Shown here piece by piece: positions 55,101-64,000 of a stretch of DNA of 64,000 nucleotides. Numbering within the stretch: the first letter of the stretch is position 1; every line of letters starts with the position of its first letter. The stretch spans positions 1 to 64,000 of the forward strand of contig NZ_QLLT01000001.1 of NCBI RefSeq assembly GCF_003259315.1, written 5' to 3'. Position numbers and translations under genes: made by a program. Under the pieces are notes generated by a model. That model made no database searches and was not told where the DNA came from. It worked only from the letters and a program-made list of their open reading frames with translations. This stretch comes from Kitasatospora sp. SolWspMP-SS2h (GTDB lineage: Bacteria > Actinomycetota > Actinomycetes > Streptomycetales > Streptomycetaceae).

Positions 55101-58100
55101 GGAGCTGTACCTGGCGGGGGCCAACCTGGCCCGCGGGTACCTGGGCCGCCCGGGGCTGACCGCCGAGCGCTTCGTGGCGGACCCGTTCGCGGCGGACGGG
55201 GGGCGGATGTACCGCACCGGGGACCTGGTGCGGTGGGGCTCCGACGGGCTGCTGCACTACCTGGCGCGGGCCGACGACCAGGTGAAGCTGCGCGGGTTCC
55301 GGATCGAGCCGGGCGAGGTGGCGGCGGCGCTGCTGGCGCTGCCGGGGGTGTCGGCGGCCTGCGCGGTGGTCCGGGAGGACGTGCCGGGCCGGGCCCGGCT
55401 GGTGGGCTACGCGGTCGCGCCGGGCGCGGCGGCGGGCGCGCTGCGGGCGGCGCTGGCCGGGGTGCTGCCGGGGCACCTGGTGCCGGAGGCGGTGGTGGTG
55501 CTGGCGGCGCTGCCGCTGCTGCCGAACGGGAAGGTGGACCGGGCCGCGCTGCCGGTGCCCGCGGACGGCGGCGGGGCCGCCGGGCCGGGCCGGGCGCCGC
55601 GCACGGTGCGCGAGGAGCTGGTCGCCGGGATCTTCGCCGAGGTGCTGGAGCGGGCGGAGGTCGGCCCGGAGGAGAGCTTCTTCGAGCTGGGCGGGCACTC
55701 GCTGCTGGCGATGCGGGTGGTGGGCCGGGTGCGGTCGGTGCTGGGCGCGGACCTCGCGGTGCGCACCCTGTTCGAGCACCCGACGGCGGCCGGGCTGGCC
55801 CGCGTCCTGGAACCGGGGGCGGCGCGGCGGCCGGTGGTGCGGGCGGTGGAGCGGCCCGATCCGGTGCCGCTGTCCTTCGCGCAGAGCCGGCTGTGGTTCC
55901 TGAACCGGATGGAGGGGCCGGGTTCGGCCTACAACCTGCCGCTGGTGCTGGAGCTGCGCGGCGTGCTGGACCCGGCGGCGCTGGGGCTGGCGCTGGCGGA
56001 CGTGGTGGAGCGGCACGAGTCGCTGCGCACGGTGTTCCCGGAGCGGGACGGGGTGCCGCACCAGGTGGTGCTGGACGCCGCGGCGGCGGTGCCGCGCCCG
56101 GTGGTGGAGAGCACCGCGCCGAAGGACCTGGAGGCGGCGGTGCTGGCGGCCGTCGGCGAGCCGTTCGACGTGCTGGTGGACCCGCCGCTGCGGGTGCGGC
56201 TGCTGCGGGCAGCGCCGGAGCACCACGTGCTGGTGCTGGTGCTGCACCACATCGCCGGGGACGGCTGGTCGCTGGGCCCGCTGGTGCGGGACCTGGGCGC
56301 GGCGTACCGGGCCCGGCTGGCGGGGGACGGCCCGGCCCGGGCGTCCGGGGCGCCCGCGTTGCAGTACGCGGACTACGCGCTGTGGCAGCGCGAGCTGCTG
56401 CGCGAGGACGGGGCGCTGCTGCGCGAGCAGGTGGCGCACTGGCGCGGGGCGCTGGCGGGGCTGCCGGGGCTGGTCGCGCTGCCGTGGGACCGGCCGCGTC
56501 CGGCGGTGGCGGACCCGCGCGGCGCGGTGGTGGAGTTCGAGGTGTCCCCGGCGCTGCACGCGGCGCTGCTGGGGCTGGCCCGGTCCACCGGCGGGACGCT
56601 GTTCATGGTGCTGCGGGCGGCGGTGGCGGCGCTGCTGCACCGGCACGGGGCGGGCGAGGACGTGCCGCTGGGCGCGCCGGTGGCGGGGCGCACCGACGAG
56701 GCGCTGGCGGACCTGGTGGGCTTCTTCGTCAACACGCTGGTGCTGCGCACCGACCTGTCCGGCGACCCGACCTTCCGTGAACTGCTGGGCCGGGTCCGGG
56801 AGTTCGACCTGGCGGCGTACGCCCACCAGGACGTGCCGTTCGAGCGGCTGGTCGAGGAGCTCAACCCGGTGCGGGCCCGGGACCACCACCCGCTGTTCCA
56901 GACCGTGGTGGTGCTGCAGAACCAGCGGGCGGCCCGGCCGGAGCTGCCGGGCCTGGCGGTGGAGCAGCGGCTGGTGCACAACGGGCTGAGCAAGTTCGAC
57001 CTGACCTTCTCCTTCGCCGAGGACGCCGGGGCAACCGGGACCGGGACGGGTGCCGGGGCGGGCGGGCTGACGGCGGGCCTGGAGTACGCCACCGCGCTGT
57101 TCGACCGCTCCACCGCCGAGGCGCTGGCGGCCCGGCTGGTGCGGCTGCTGGAGCGGGTGGCGGCCGAGCCGGACCGCCGGCTGTCGGGCCACCGGCTGCT
57201 GACGGCGGAGGAGCAGCTGCGGCTGACCCGCTGGGGCACCGCGCGGGAACTGCCCGCCGGCCCGGGCGGCGCGCTCGCGGAGACGCTGCCCGCGCTGTTC
57301 GAGCGGCAGCTGCGGCGCGCGCCGGGCGCGGTGGCGGTGGTGGACGGCGAGGAGTCGCTGTCCTACGCCGGGCTGGACCGGCTCTCGGCCGGGCTGGCCG
57401 GGGTGCTGGCCGGGCACGGGGTGGGCCCGGAGGACCGGGTGGGCGTGCTGCTGGGCCGGTCGGCGGCGCAGGTGACGGCCTCGCTGGGGGTGGTGCGGGC
57501 GGCGGCGGCGTACGTGCCGCTGGACGCGCGCTGGCCGGTCGAGCGGCTGGACCGGGTCGCGGAGGTGGCCCGGCCGCGGCTGCTGCTGGTGGACGAGGAG
57601 GGGGCCGGGTCGCCGTGGGTGGCGGGCCTGGGCCTGCCGGTGGTGGTGCTGGACCGGTGCGGCCGGGTGCTGCGCGGCGCGCCGCTGCGCCCGGGGCGGC
57701 CGGCCCCGGCGGCGGATCCGGAGGCGCTGGCGTACGTGATGTTCACCTCGGGCTCCACCGGCCTGCCCAAGGGCGTCGGGGTGGCGCACGCCGACGTGGC
57801 GGCGCTGGCGGCCGACGCGGCCTGGGCGGACGGCGCGGTGGACGCGGTGCTGATGCACTCGGCGTACGTCTTCGACGCCTCGACCTTCGAGATCTGGACG
57901 CCGCTGCTGAACGGCGGCCGGGTGGTGGTGGCGCCGGGCGGGCTGCTGGAGGCCCGGACGCTGGACGTGGCGGTGCACGAGCGGGGGGTGACGGCGGTGT
58001 TCCTGACCACCGCCCTGTTCAACGTGGTCGCCGAGACCGACCCGGGCGCGTTCGCGGGTCTGCGGGTGGTGTGCGCGGGCGGGGAGCTGGCCTCGCCGGA

Positions 58101-61100
58101 CGCGATGCAGCGGGTCGCGGCGACCGCGCCGGACACCGCGGTGCTGCACGTCTACGGGCCGACCGAGACCACCACCTTCGCCACCCGCCACCGGGTCTCC
58201 CCCGACCTGCCGCCGGGCCCGCCGCCGATCGGCCGGCCGCTGGACGGCATGCGGCTGTACGTGCTGGACGCGGCGCTGAACCGGGTCGCGCCGGGCGTGG
58301 TGGGCGAGCTGTACCTGGCGGGCCGGGGCGTGGCCCGCGGCTACCTGGGGCGGCCGGGGGCGAGCGCCGAGCGCTTCGTGGCGGACCCGTTCGCGGCGGA
58401 CGGCTCGCGGATGTACCGCACCGGGGACCTGGTGCGCTGGACGGCGGACGGGGAGGTGGCGTACGTCGCCCGGGCCGACGGGCAGGTGAAGCTGCGCGGC
58501 TACCGGGTGGAGCCGGGCGAGATCGAGGGCGTGCTGGCGGCGCTGCCGGAGGTCGCCGACGCGTTCGTGCTGGTGCGCGAGGACGTGCCGGGCGACCGGC
58601 GGCTGGTGGCGTACGTCGTCCCGGCGGCCGGGGCCGCGCCGCGGCCGGAGGAGCTGGCCGCGGCGGTGGGCCGGGTGCTGCCCGGGTACATGGTGCCGGC
58701 GGCGGTGGTGCTGCTGGCGGCGTTCCCGCTGAACCCGAACGGGAAGGTGGACCGGGCGGCGCTGCCGGTGCCCGGGGACGGGGACGGCGGGGCCGCCGGG
58801 CCGGGCCGGGCGCCGCGCACGGCCCGCGAGGAGCTGGTGTGCGGGCTGTTCGCGGACCTGCTGGGCCGGGCCTCGGTCGGCGCCGACGAGGACTTCTTCG
58901 CGCTGGGCGGCCACTCGCTGCTGGCCACCCGGCTGGCGGCCCGGCTGCGGGCGGCGCTCGACGTGGACACCGAGGTGCGCACGGTCTTCGAGCACCCGAC
59001 CCCGGCGGGGCTGGCGGCGGCGCTGGACGGCGGCCGGGCCGCCCGGCCCCGGCTGGAGCGGGCGGCGCACCGGCCCGACCCGCTGCCGCTGTCGTACGCG
59101 CAGCAGCGGCTGTGGTTCCTGCACCGCTTCGAGGGGCCGAGCGCGACGTACAACGTGCCGCTGGTGCTGCGCCTGGACGGGCCGCTGGACGCGGCGGCGC
59201 TGGGCCTGGCGCTGGCGGACGTGGTGGAGCGGCACGAGTCGCTGCGGACGGTCTTCCCGGAGGCGGGGGGCGTGCCGGGCCAGCTGGTGCTGGACGCGGC
59301 CGGCGCGGACCTGGACCTGACGCCGCGCGAGGTGGACCCGGCGCTGCTGGCGGCGGTGCTGGCGGCCGAGACGGCGTACGCCTTCGACGTGGCGGTGGAG
59401 CGCCCGGTGCGGGCCCGGCTGCTGCGGCTGGGGCCGGACGCGCACGTGCTGGTGCTGCTGGTGCACCACATCGCGGGCGACGGCTGGTCGCTGGCGCCGC
59501 TGGCCCGGGACCTGGGCGCGGCGTACCGGGCCCGGTCGGCGGGGCGGGCGCCGGGCTGGGCCGAACTGCCGGTGCAGTACGCGGACTACACGCTGTGGCA
59601 GCGCGGGCTGCTGGGCGACGAGGCCGATCCGGCGGGGCTGGCGGCCCGTCAGCTGGCGTTCTGGGAGGAGGCGCTGGCGGGCCTGCCGGACGTGCTGGAG
59701 CTGCCGCTGGACCGGCCGCGCCCGGCGGTGGCCTCGCACCGGGGCGACGCGTTCGCCTTCCCGGTGGACGCCGACACCCACCGGGCGCTGGACGCGCTGG
59801 CCCGCGCGCGCGGCTGCAGCCTGTTCATGGTGCTCCAGGGGGCGCTGGCGGTGCTGCTGTCCCGGCACGGCGGGGGCGAGGACGTCGCGCTGGGCACGCC
59901 GGTGGCGGGGCGCACCGACGAGGCGCTGGACGAGCTGGTGGGCTTCTTCGTCAACACGCTGGTGCTGCGCACCGACCTGTCCGGCGACCCGACGTTCGAG
60001 CAGGTCCTGGACCGGGTGCGGGAGTTCGACCTGGCGGCGTACGCGCACCAGGACGTGCCGTTCGAGCGGCTGGTGGACGCGCTGGCGCCGGAGCGGACCG
60101 AGAGCCGCCACCCGCTGTTCCAGGTGATGCTGGCGCTGCAGAACAACGCCGGGGCGGACCTGGACCTGCCGGGCCTGGCGGTGGCGCAGCAGCCGGTGCG
60201 CACCGGGATCAGCAAGTTCGACCTGACCTTCACCTTCGCCGAGCGCCGGGACGGGCGGGGCCGCCCGCTGGGGCTGGAGGGGTCGCTGGAGTTCGCCGCG
60301 GACCTGTTCGAGCCGGGGACGGCGCGGGCGCTGGCGGACCGGCTGGTGCGGCTGCTGGCCGTGCTGGCGGCCGACCCGGGGCTGCGGGTGCGGTCGGTGC
60401 CGGTGCTGGACGGCGCGGAGCGGGCGGCGCTGGCCGCGGCGGGCCGCGGCCCGGTGCGGGCGCCGGCGGAGCGGACGGTGCCGGGGGCGTTCCGCGCCCG
60501 GTGCGCCCGCACCCCGGACGCGCTCGCGGTGCGGGACGGCGGCGCGGGCCTGACCTTCGCGGAGCTGGACGCGGGCTCGGACGCGCTGGCCCGGCGGCTG
60601 CGCGGGCGCGGGGTCGGGCGCGGGGACGTGGTGGCGCTGGCGATGCCGGGCACCGCGGAGCAGGTGGTGGCGATGCTGGCGGTCGCGAAGGCGGGCGCGG
60701 CCTGGCTGCCGCTGGACCCGCAGTACCCGGCGGCCCGGCTGCGCTTCGTGGTGGAGGACGCCCGGCCGGTGCTGCTGCTGGCCCCGGCGCGGGCGCTGGC
60801 GGCGCTGCCGGACCTGCCGGTGCCGCTGCTGGCGCTGGACGGCGACGGCGACGGCGACGAGCCGGGCGCACCGGAGTCGCCGGACGTGCCGCTGGTGGAC
60901 CCGGCGCCGCTGGACGCCGCGTACGTGATCCACACCTCGGGCTCCACCGGCCGTCCCAAGGGCGTGGTGGTCACCCACGCGGGGCTGGTCAACCACATGG
61001 CCTGGCTGGCCGGGCACCTGGAGCTGACCCCGGACGACCGGGTGCTGGCCCGGACCTCGCCGAGCTTCGACGCCTCGGTGTGGGAGACCTGGCTGCCGCT

Positions 61101-63867
61101 GCTGCACGGCGGCGCGACCTGCCCGGTGCCGCCGGAGCTGAACCACGACCCGGCGGGGCTGCTGGGGCGGATGCGCGCCGAGGGCGTGACGGTCGCCCAG
61201 TTCGTGCCCTCGCTGCTGGCGCTGGTGCTGGGCGAGACCGAGCGGGAGCCGGCCCCGGCCGCGCTGCGGGCGGTGCTGTGCGGCGGCGAGCCGCTGACCG
61301 GGGCGCTGGCCGCGCGGGCCGAGCGGGCCTGGGGCGTGGCGGTGCACAACCTGTACGGGCCGACCGAGGCGACCATCGACGCGACCGCGCACCGCTGGCG
61401 GCCGGCCGAGGACGGGGCGGACGCGGCGGTGCCGATCGGGCGCCCGGTGGACAACCTGTGCGCGTACGTGCTGGACGACGCGCTGGGGCCGGTGCCGCCG
61501 GGGGCGGTGGGCGAGCTGTACCTGGCGGGCGCGGGCCTGGCCCGCGGCTACCTGGGGCGGGCGGCGCTGACCGCGTCCCGGTTCGTCGCGGACCCGTTCG
61601 CGGCGGACGGGACCCGGATGTACCGCACCGGGGACCTGGTGCGGCGCGGCGCCGACGGGCTGCTGCGCTACCTGGGCCGGGGCGACGACCAGGTGAAGCT
61701 GCACGGCCTGCGGATCGAGCCCGGCGAGGTGGAGGCGGCGCTGACCTCGCTGCCGGGCGTGGGCGCGGCCTGCGTGCTGGTCCGGGCGGAGCGGCTGGTG
61801 GCCTACCTGGTGCCCGCGGCGGACGGCGGCGCGCTGCCGCCGGACGCGGAGCTGCGGGCCGGGCTGTCGGAGCTGCTGCCGTCCGGGCTTGTGCCGGCGG
61901 TGTTCGTCCGGCTGGCGGCGCTGCCGCTGCTGCCCAGCGGCAAGGCGGACCGGCGGGCGCTGCCCGACCCGCCGCGGCCCGCGGCGGCGGTGGCCGGCGG
62001 CGGCGCGGGGCGGCCGGCGGACGGGCCGGAGCGGGTGCTGTGCGAGGTGTTCACGGGGGTCCTGCGGGTGCCGGAGGTCGGGCCGGAGGAGGACTTCTTC
62101 GCGCTGGGCGGGGACAGCATCCTGTCGATCCAGCTGGTCAGCCGGGCCCGCGAGGCCGGGCTGCGGATCACCCCGCGCGACGTGTTCCTGCACCGCACCC
62201 CGCAGGCGGTGGCGGCGGTGGCCCGGCCGGCCGGGGAGGCCCCCGCGGCGGCGGCCGAGGACGGGACGGGCACCATGCCGCCGACCCCGATCGCGGCCTG
62301 GTTCCTGGACCGGCCGGGCCCCACCGACGGCTACCACCAGGCCGCGGTGCTGCGCACCCCGGCCGGGGCGGACCGGGAGCGGCTGGCGGCGGCGCTGCAG
62401 CTACTGGTCGACCACCACGACATGCTGCGGGTCCGGGTGACCCGGGCGGCGGACGGCTCGGCGGCGCTGGAGGCGCTGCCGCGCGGGGCGGTGCCGGTCG
62501 GGCCGCGGCTGGTGCGGCTGGACGTCGCGGGGCTGGACGAGCGGGAGGTGCGCGCCGCGCTGGCCGCCGAGGGCGAACGGGCCCGGGGGCGGCTGCGGCC
62601 GGCCCACGGCGGGGTGCTGGAGGCGGTGTGGTGCGACGCCGGGCCGGGGGTGCGCGGGCGGCTGCTGCTGCTGGTGCACCACCTGGCGGTGGACGCGGTG
62701 TCCTGGCGGATCCTGGTCGAGGACCTGGCGACCGCCTGGCGGGCGGTGTCCGACGGGGCGCCGGGTGCGTTGCCCGATGCGGTGTCCGCCAGGGTTTCGC
62801 CGGACGGCGCGGTGTCCGCCAGGGTTTCGCCGGACGGCGCGGTGTCCGCCGGGGTCGTGCCGGGCGGCGCGGTGCTGCCGCCGGTGGGCACCTCGTACCG
62901 GGCCTGGGCCCGGCTGCTGGCCGGGCAGGGCGCGAGCGGCGCCCGGGCGGGCGAGCTGCCGCTGTGGGAGGCGGTGGCGCGGGCCGACGACCCGCCGCTG
63001 GGGGCGCGTCCGCTGGACCCGGCCCGGGACACGGCGGGGCGGACCGGGTCGCTGACCACCCGTCCGGCGTCCGACCGCACCCGGGAGCTGCTGACCACCG
63101 CGCCGCAGGCGTTCCACGCCGGGGTGGACGACGTGCTGCTGACGGCGCTGGCGCTGGCGGTGCGCTCCTGGCGGGCCGGGCGGGCCGGGGACGACGGGCG
63201 GGCGGGGGTGCTGGTGGACCTGGAGAGCCACGGGCGCGAGCAGCTCGTCGAGGGCCTGGACCTGTCGCGCACCGTGGGCTGGTTCACCAGCCTGTACCCG
63301 GTGCTGCTGGACCCGGGGCCGCTGGACCCGCGGGTGCCGGGCCGGTTCGACGCGGGCCTGGTGGACCGGGCGGTGAAGAACGTCAAGGAGCAGCTGCGGG
63401 CGGTGCCCGACCACGGCGTCGGGTACGGCGTGCTGCGGCACCTGGACCCGGCCGCCCGGGAGCTGCTGGCCGGCGGCGCCGAGCCGCGGATCGGCTTCAA
63501 CTACCTGGGCCGCCACCCGGCGCCCGGGGCCGGTCCGGAGGCGGACTGGGAGGTGCTGCCCGAGGGCGGCGCGCCGGACCCGGCGGACCCGGCGATGCCG
63601 GTGCACCACGTGCTGGACATCAACGCGCACACCGAGGACGGGCCCGGCGGCCCGCGCCTGACGGCCCGCTGGACCTGGGCCGCCGACCTGCTCGACGAGG
63701 CGGACGTGGCGGCGCTCGCCGACGCCTTCGACCGGGCGCTGCGGGCGATCGCGGAGCACTCCGCGCAGCCCGACGCGGGCGGCTGGACGCCGTCCGACCT
63801 CCCCCTGGTCTCGCTGGACCAGGCCCAACTCGACCGACTGCAGACCAAGTGGGGTGGACGCGCATGA
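49156..63867 (+). CDS. Four-module NRPS with terminal epimerase
   Basis: 4,903 aa. Domains with approximate residues: C1 45-480 (YHHIAVDG), A1 520-1010, T1 LGGHSLL 1060, C2 1120-1540, A2 1580-2110, T2 2175, C3 2236-2670, A3 2700-3190, T3 3246, C4 3311-3740, A4 3770-4260, T4 LGGDSIL 4314, E 4374-4850 ([16 protein letters not shown]). By-eye pocket codes: A1 DAFFAGATFK, A3 DAFFCGVTFK (Ile/Val-like, compare DAFFLGVTFK); A2 and A4 both DAWQLGLIDK (Gln-like, compare DAWQFGLIDK). C1 comes before the first A, so the chain may start with an acyl group. T4 has LGGDS as is usual before epimerases. No TE. Stop overlaps the next NRPS by 4 bp. ATG at 49156 has a weak ribosome-binding site. Confidence 0.93.
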   Translation: MLEYRPVLSDETAPELLDPELPDAELPGSELPESELPDSELLELTTAQQGVRYGQLVDPDSPKYNIGECMEIRGGLDEELFAEVVDRVVHQCDSLNTVLVERDGAVRQRVVRSGAPRARLLRVDLSGAADPVAAAERYMAGDMATVDDVEAPTHHWALLRLGPELHYWYVRYHHIAVDGLSGAVFARAVAELYTRAAAGVEPVALPGPLGGPLRALVEEEAAYRASERYAADRAYWVGRFADRAVDGSGAGAGSLLRRRTDGGGADRSGGGGKDAGAPGTGGALHTGETLPLPVFEGLRRLAAEHRTTWSAVLVAALAAYAARVAGRREVCLGLASHGRPGGLREVVGMTSTVLPLPLAVEPGATVGGLVRAVAAEMRGALRHRRFSREQLARELNLADGGARLTDLVVNVMGYDYDLDFAGSRATSRLLSIGPVNDVSLFVSERAEGTGPLIGFDTDPALYHPEDVRLHQRAVSGFLAAFAGAAPDAPVDGLPLVDAARARELVEQGRGGALPRRATDGPAADGLAAAFAARAQAAPDAPAVVDGARVLSYAELDGLSAGLAGALTGWGLRAEDGVGVLVGRSTAVVTASLGVVAAGGAYVPMDPAWPAERLDRVAGAGRVRALVVDGAAAGLDWVVAAAGRLPVLVVDRAGAVLRGGPERPGPLPGAVSGGRLAYVMFTSGSTGLPKGVGVSHADVLALAADAAWADGAVDAVLMHSAYVFDASTFEIWTPLLNGGRVVVAAPGVLDAPGLRAAVERDGADALFLTTALFNEIARTDPAAFAGLRLVAAGGEAAAPGVLGRVAAAAPDTAVLNAYGPTETTTFAARHRVRPGASGVPPIGRALDGVRLYVLDAALRPVPPGVVGELYVGGAGVARGYLGRPGLTAGRFVADPFAAGGGRMYRTGDLVRWTADGDVDYVGRADGQVKLRGFRIEPAEVENALLARPGVRDARVLVREDVPGDPRLVAYVVPEPGAPVEGPALARALGRVLPAYTVPGAFVLLDALPLNANGKVDRRALPAPPTAAAAEGSAPRTAYEEVLAGLFADVLGLPAVGVDDDFFALGGHSLLATRLAARVRAATGAELELREVFAHPTVAELAAVLGPAGAARPALVAAERPDPLPLSFAQRRLWFLNRVEGAGDAYNVPLVLALDGPLDPAALGGALDDVLARHESLRTVLAERDGVPRQLVLAPADAAARVPLEVERAPAGDGEASDGTGDGAWVADAVRRLAAAPFDLTADLPVRARLLRTGPERHVLVLVLHHVGADGWSLAPLCRDLAAAYRARTTGGGAPDWPALRVQYADYALWQHELLGADGDPESLAARQLAFWRGALAGLPGPVELPRDRPRPAVPGHRGGAVPFALPAGAYGRVVRLARESGCTPFMVLHAALAVTLHAHGAGTDVPLGTALAGRTDEALDELVGFFVNTVVLRTDLSGDPTFRELLGRVREFDLAAFGHADLPFERLVEELNPDRSGGHHPLFQTMLVLQNQRAAELDLPGVTVRDLSGPPTTSKFDLTFSLTELAGAAGAAGDTDAARTADPDSDGVDAGPDGPGAVRLGGYLEYAAELFDPGTARALADRFARVLALATADPDRSVGELDPLTPGERARLLADGRGEQRPLPTANVAEQVARWAARTPGAPAVRDGRTRLSYAELDARADALAAVLRGRGAGPGALVALAAAPSAATVVAMLAVLRAGAAYLPVDPGYPPARIGQMLADARPALLLTGPGLPAGSLPADAAGVPRLALDEPLPPVPADPGDERAGEPAGPAEAAYVIYTSGSTGRPKGVVVPHLALANHMAWMAGHLELTPDDRVLARTSTSFDASVWELWLPLTCGAEVCVAPAEANREPRELLDWMRRFDVTVAQFVPSHLALVLAEGDGPAGEGPAGGGGSGLPPGGLRAVLCGGEVLPRALAEAVGERWGAVVHNLYGPTEATIDATAHRVAGPVAGAAVPIGRPVDGMRAYVLDGRLRPVPAGVAGELYLAGANLARGYLGRPGLTAERFVADPFAADGGRMYRTGDLVRWGSDGLLHYLARADDQVKLRGFRIEPGEVAAALLALPGVSAACAVVREDVPGRARLVGYAVAPGAAAGALRAALAGVLPGHLVPEAVVVLAALPLLPNGKVDRAALPVPADGGGAAGPGRAPRTVREELVAGIFAEVLERAEVGPEESFFELGGHSLLAMRVVGRVRSVLGADLAVRTLFEHPTAAGLARVLEPGAARRPVVRAVERPDPVPLSFAQSRLWFLNRMEGPGSAYNLPLVLELRGVLDPAALGLALADVVERHESLRTVFPERDGVPHQVVLDAAAAVPRPVVESTAPKDLEAAVLAAVGEPFDVLVDPPLRVRLLRAAPEHHVLVLVLHHIAGDGWSLGPLVRDLGAAYRARLAGDGPARASGAPALQYADYALWQRELLREDGALLREQVAHWRGALAGLPGLVALPWDRPRPAVADPRGAVVEFEVSPALHAALLGLARSTGGTLFMVLRAAVAALLHRHGAGEDVPLGAPVAGRTDEALADLVGFFVNTLVLRTDLSGDPTFRELLGRVREFDLAAYAHQDVPFERLVEELNPVRARDHHPLFQTVVVLQNQRAARPELPGLAVEQRLVHNGLSKFDLTFSFAEDAGATGTGTGAGAGGLTAGLEYATALFDRSTAEALAARLVRLLERVAAEPDRRLSGHRLLTAEEQLRLTRWGTARELPAGPGGALAETLPALFERQLRRAPGAVAVVDGEESLSYAGLDRLSAGLAGVLAGHGVGPEDRVGVLLGRSAAQVTASLGVVRAAAAYVPLDARWPVERLDRVAEVARPRLLLVDEEGAGSPWVAGLGLPVVVLDRCGRVLRGAPLRPGRPAPAADPEALAYVMFTSGSTGLPKGVGVAHADVAALAADAAWADGAVDAVLMHSAYVFDASTFEIWTPLLNGGRVVVAPGGLLEARTLDVAVHERGVTAVFLTTALFNVVAETDPGAFAGLRVVCAGGELASPDAMQRVAATAPDTAVLHVYGPTETTTFATRHRVSPDLPPGPPPIGRPLDGMRLYVLDAALNRVAPGVVGELYLAGRGVARGYLGRPGASAERFVADPFAADGSRMYRTGDLVRWTADGEVAYVARADGQVKLRGYRVEPGEIEGVLAALPEVADAFVLVREDVPGDRRLVAYVVPAAGAAPRPEELAAAVGRVLPGYMVPAAVVLLAAFPLNPNGKVDRAALPVPGDGDGGAAGPGRAPRTAREELVCGLFADLLGRASVGADEDFFALGGHSLLATRLAARLRAALDVDTEVRTVFEHPTPAGLAAALDGGRAARPRLERAAHRPDPLPLSYAQQRLWFLHRFEGPSATYNVPLVLRLDGPLDAAALGLALADVVERHESLRTVFPEAGGVPGQLVLDAAGADLDLTPREVDPALLAAVLAAETAYAFDVAVERPVRARLLRLGPDAHVLVLLVHHIAGDGWSLAPLARDLGAAYRARSAGRAPGWAELPVQYADYTLWQRGLLGDEADPAGLAARQLAFWEEALAGLPDVLELPLDRPRPAVASHRGDAFAFPVDADTHRALDALARARGCSLFMVLQGALAVLLSRHGGGEDVALGTPVAGRTDEALDELVGFFVNTLVLRTDLSGDPTFEQVLDRVREFDLAAYAHQDVPFERLVDALAPERTESRHPLFQVMLALQNNAGADLDLPGLAVAQQPVRTGISKFDLTFTFAERRDGRGRPLGLEGSLEFAADLFEPGTARALADRLVRLLAVLAADPGLRVRSVPVLDGAERAALAAAGRGPVRAPAERTVPGAFRARCARTPDALAVRDGGAGLTFAELDAGSDALARRLRGRGVGRGDVVALAMPGTAEQVVAMLAVAKAGAAWLPLDPQYPAARLRFVVEDARPVLLLAPARALAALPDLPVPLLALDGDGDGDEPGAPESPDVPLVDPAPLDAAYVIHTSGSTGRPKGVVVTHAGLVNHMAWLAGHLELTPDDRVLARTSPSFDASVWETWLPLLHGGATCPVPPELNHDPAGLLGRMRAEGVTVAQFVPSLLALVLGETEREPAPAALRAVLCGGEPLTGALAARAERAWGVAVHNLYGPTEATIDATAHRWRPAEDGADAAVPIGRPVDNLCAYVLDDALGPVPPGAVGELYLAGAGLARGYLGRAALTASRFVADPFAADGTRMYRTGDLVRRGADGLLRYLGRGDDQVKLHGLRIEPGEVEAALTSLPGVGAACVLVRAERLVAYLVPAADGGALPPDAELRAGLSELLPSGLVPAVFVRLAALPLLPSGKADRRALPDPPRPAAAVAGGGAGRPADGPERVLCEVFTGVLRVPEVGPEEDFFALGGDSILSIQLVSRAREAGLRITPRDVFLHRTPQAVAAVARPAGEAPAAAAEDGTGTMPPTPIAAWFLDRPGPTDGYHQAAVLRTPAGADRERLAAALQLLVDHHDMLRVRVTRAADGSAALEALPRGAVPVGPRLVRLDVAGLDEREVRAALAAEGERARGRLRPAHGGVLEAVWCDAGPGVRGRLLLLVHHLAVDAVSWRILVEDLATAWRAVSDGAPGALPDAVSARVSPDGAVSARVSPDGAVSAGVVPGGAVLPPVGTSYRAWARLLAGQGASGARAGELPLWEAVARADDPPLGARPLDPARDTAGRTGSLTTRPASDRTRELLTTAPQAFHAGVDDVLLTALALAVRSWRAGRAGDDGRAGVLVDLESHGREQLVEGLDLSRTVGWFTSLYPVLLDPGPLDPRVPGRFDAGLVDRAVKNVKEQLRAVPDHGVGYGVLRHLDPAARELLAGGAEPRIGFNYLGRHPAPGAGPEADWEVLPEGGAPDPADPAMPVHHVLDINAHTEDGPGGPRLTARWTWAADLLDEADVAALADAFDRALRAIAEHSAQPDAGGWTPSDLPLVSLDQAQLDRLQTKWGGRA
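49198..49287 (+). repeat. 15-bp repeats at the NRPS N-terminus
   Basis: Six in-frame 15-bp units such as GAACTCCCGGACTCC encode ELPDS-like pentapeptides (Glu-Leu-Pro-x-Ser), an acidic low-complexity leader before C1. Confidence 0.9.
62779..62868 (+). repeat. 30-bp tandem repeat inside the epimerase domain
   Basis: Two identical and one diverged 30-bp unit (62779-62808, 62809-62838, 62839-62868) encode [14 protein letters not shown] decapeptides, inserted between the HHxxxDxxSW part and the next core segment of the E domain. Confidence 0.9.
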
Positions 63868-64000
63868 CCGGGTTCCAGTTGGAGGACGTACTGCCGCTGA
63901 CGCCGTTGCAGGCGGGCATGCTCTTCCACGCGCTGTACGACGCCGAGGCGGTGGACGTCTACACCTCGCAGTTCGTGCTGGCCCTGGAGGGCGAGGTCGA
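63864..64000 (+). CDS. Next NRPS gene, N-terminus only
   Basis: The ATG at 63864 overlaps the previous stop as ATGA. The 45 codons in the window read [23 protein letters not shown] and [16 protein letters not shown] (pieces), the start of a condensation domain. The [11 protein letters not shown] form is typical of DCL domains, which accept a donor ending in a D-residue, matching the epimerase that ends the previous protein. The rest lies beyond the window. Confidence 0.9.
   Translation, partial: MTGFQLEDVLPLTPLQAGMLFHALYDAEAVDVYTSQFVLALEGEV

Noticed and set aside
50182..62337. A minus-strand open frame of over 4,000 codons opposite the large NRPS
   Set aside because: It is a mirror of the NRPS reading frame: the sequence is dominated by Arg, Gln, His, Pro and Val in repeats that follow the NRPS modules, with no domain sense. 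Long antisense frames are common at this G+C.
62779..62868. CRISPR-like array
   Set aside because: The units are directly adjacent without spacers and are in frame within an epimerase domain. No cas genes are present. The decamers at 48191-48250 fail for the same reason.

Overview
The window is about 75% G+C, with strong G/C bias at codon third positions, GTG and TTG starts, many winged-helix and TetR-type regulators and two large nonribosomal peptide synthetase (NRPS) loci. This points to a streptomycete-like actinomycete (Streptomyces or Kitasatospora); the species cannot be told from the sequence. I saw no rRNA, tRNA, insertion sequence, integrase or CRISPR array.

Layout. 1-18.6 kb is ordinary chromosome: secreted small proteins, a GlsB/YeaQ membrane protein, a decayed RsbQ-like hydrolase, a cold-shock gene behind a terminator-like leader, several regulators each divergent from one enzyme gene (TetR/metallo-hydrolase, TetR/NmrA-like, ROK/Gfo-Idh), a glycogen debranching enzyme (glgX), a pyruvate:quinone oxidoreductase (poxB) and a glutamate-synthase-like FMN protein.

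18.8-36.2 kb is a tight minus-strand operon of eight genes. It reads from a TTGACC-N18-TAGCAT promoter near 36.2 kb. In order: NRPS C-A-T (acidic, Lys-like pocket); NRPS C-A(Ser)-T-TE fused to an MFS exporter; acyl-adenylating ligase; NRPS C-A(Gly)-T; MbtH protein; free carrier protein; free condensation protein; an N,N-dimethylformamidase-like protein with a C-terminal repeat region. Seven of the eight genes are joined by 4-bp stop/start overlaps. The thioesterase carries Cys where Ser is usual. I know of no characterised product for this combination, and it is my main candidate for an undescribed system: a compact assembly line whose release domain is physically joined to its exporter.

36.5-48.1 kb is a mixed region: an unrecognised 214-aa protein, an ArsR-like regulator with an aldo/keto reductase, a beta-lactamase-fold protein, a frameshifted FUSC-type membrane protein, a PEP-mutase-family enzyme, an MFS/MarR pair, a QorB/HxlR pair and a lone ATP-grasp protein. 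Four of its regulator pairs and those to the left have clear inverted repeats between the divergent genes.

48.7-64.0 kb (plus strand) opens a second NRPS locus: an MbtH gene, then a 4,903-aa synthetase C-A-T-C-A-T-C-A-T-C-A-T-E, overlapping by 4 bp the next NRPS gene, which runs off the window. The pockets alternate (aliphatic, Gln-like, aliphatic, Gln-like), and modules 1 and 3 share identical DNA, so a two-module unit was probably duplicated. The terminal epimerase and the following condensation domain predict transfer of a peptide ending in a D-residue.

Short direct repeats (9-30 bp) recur inside genes and promoters throughout the window.
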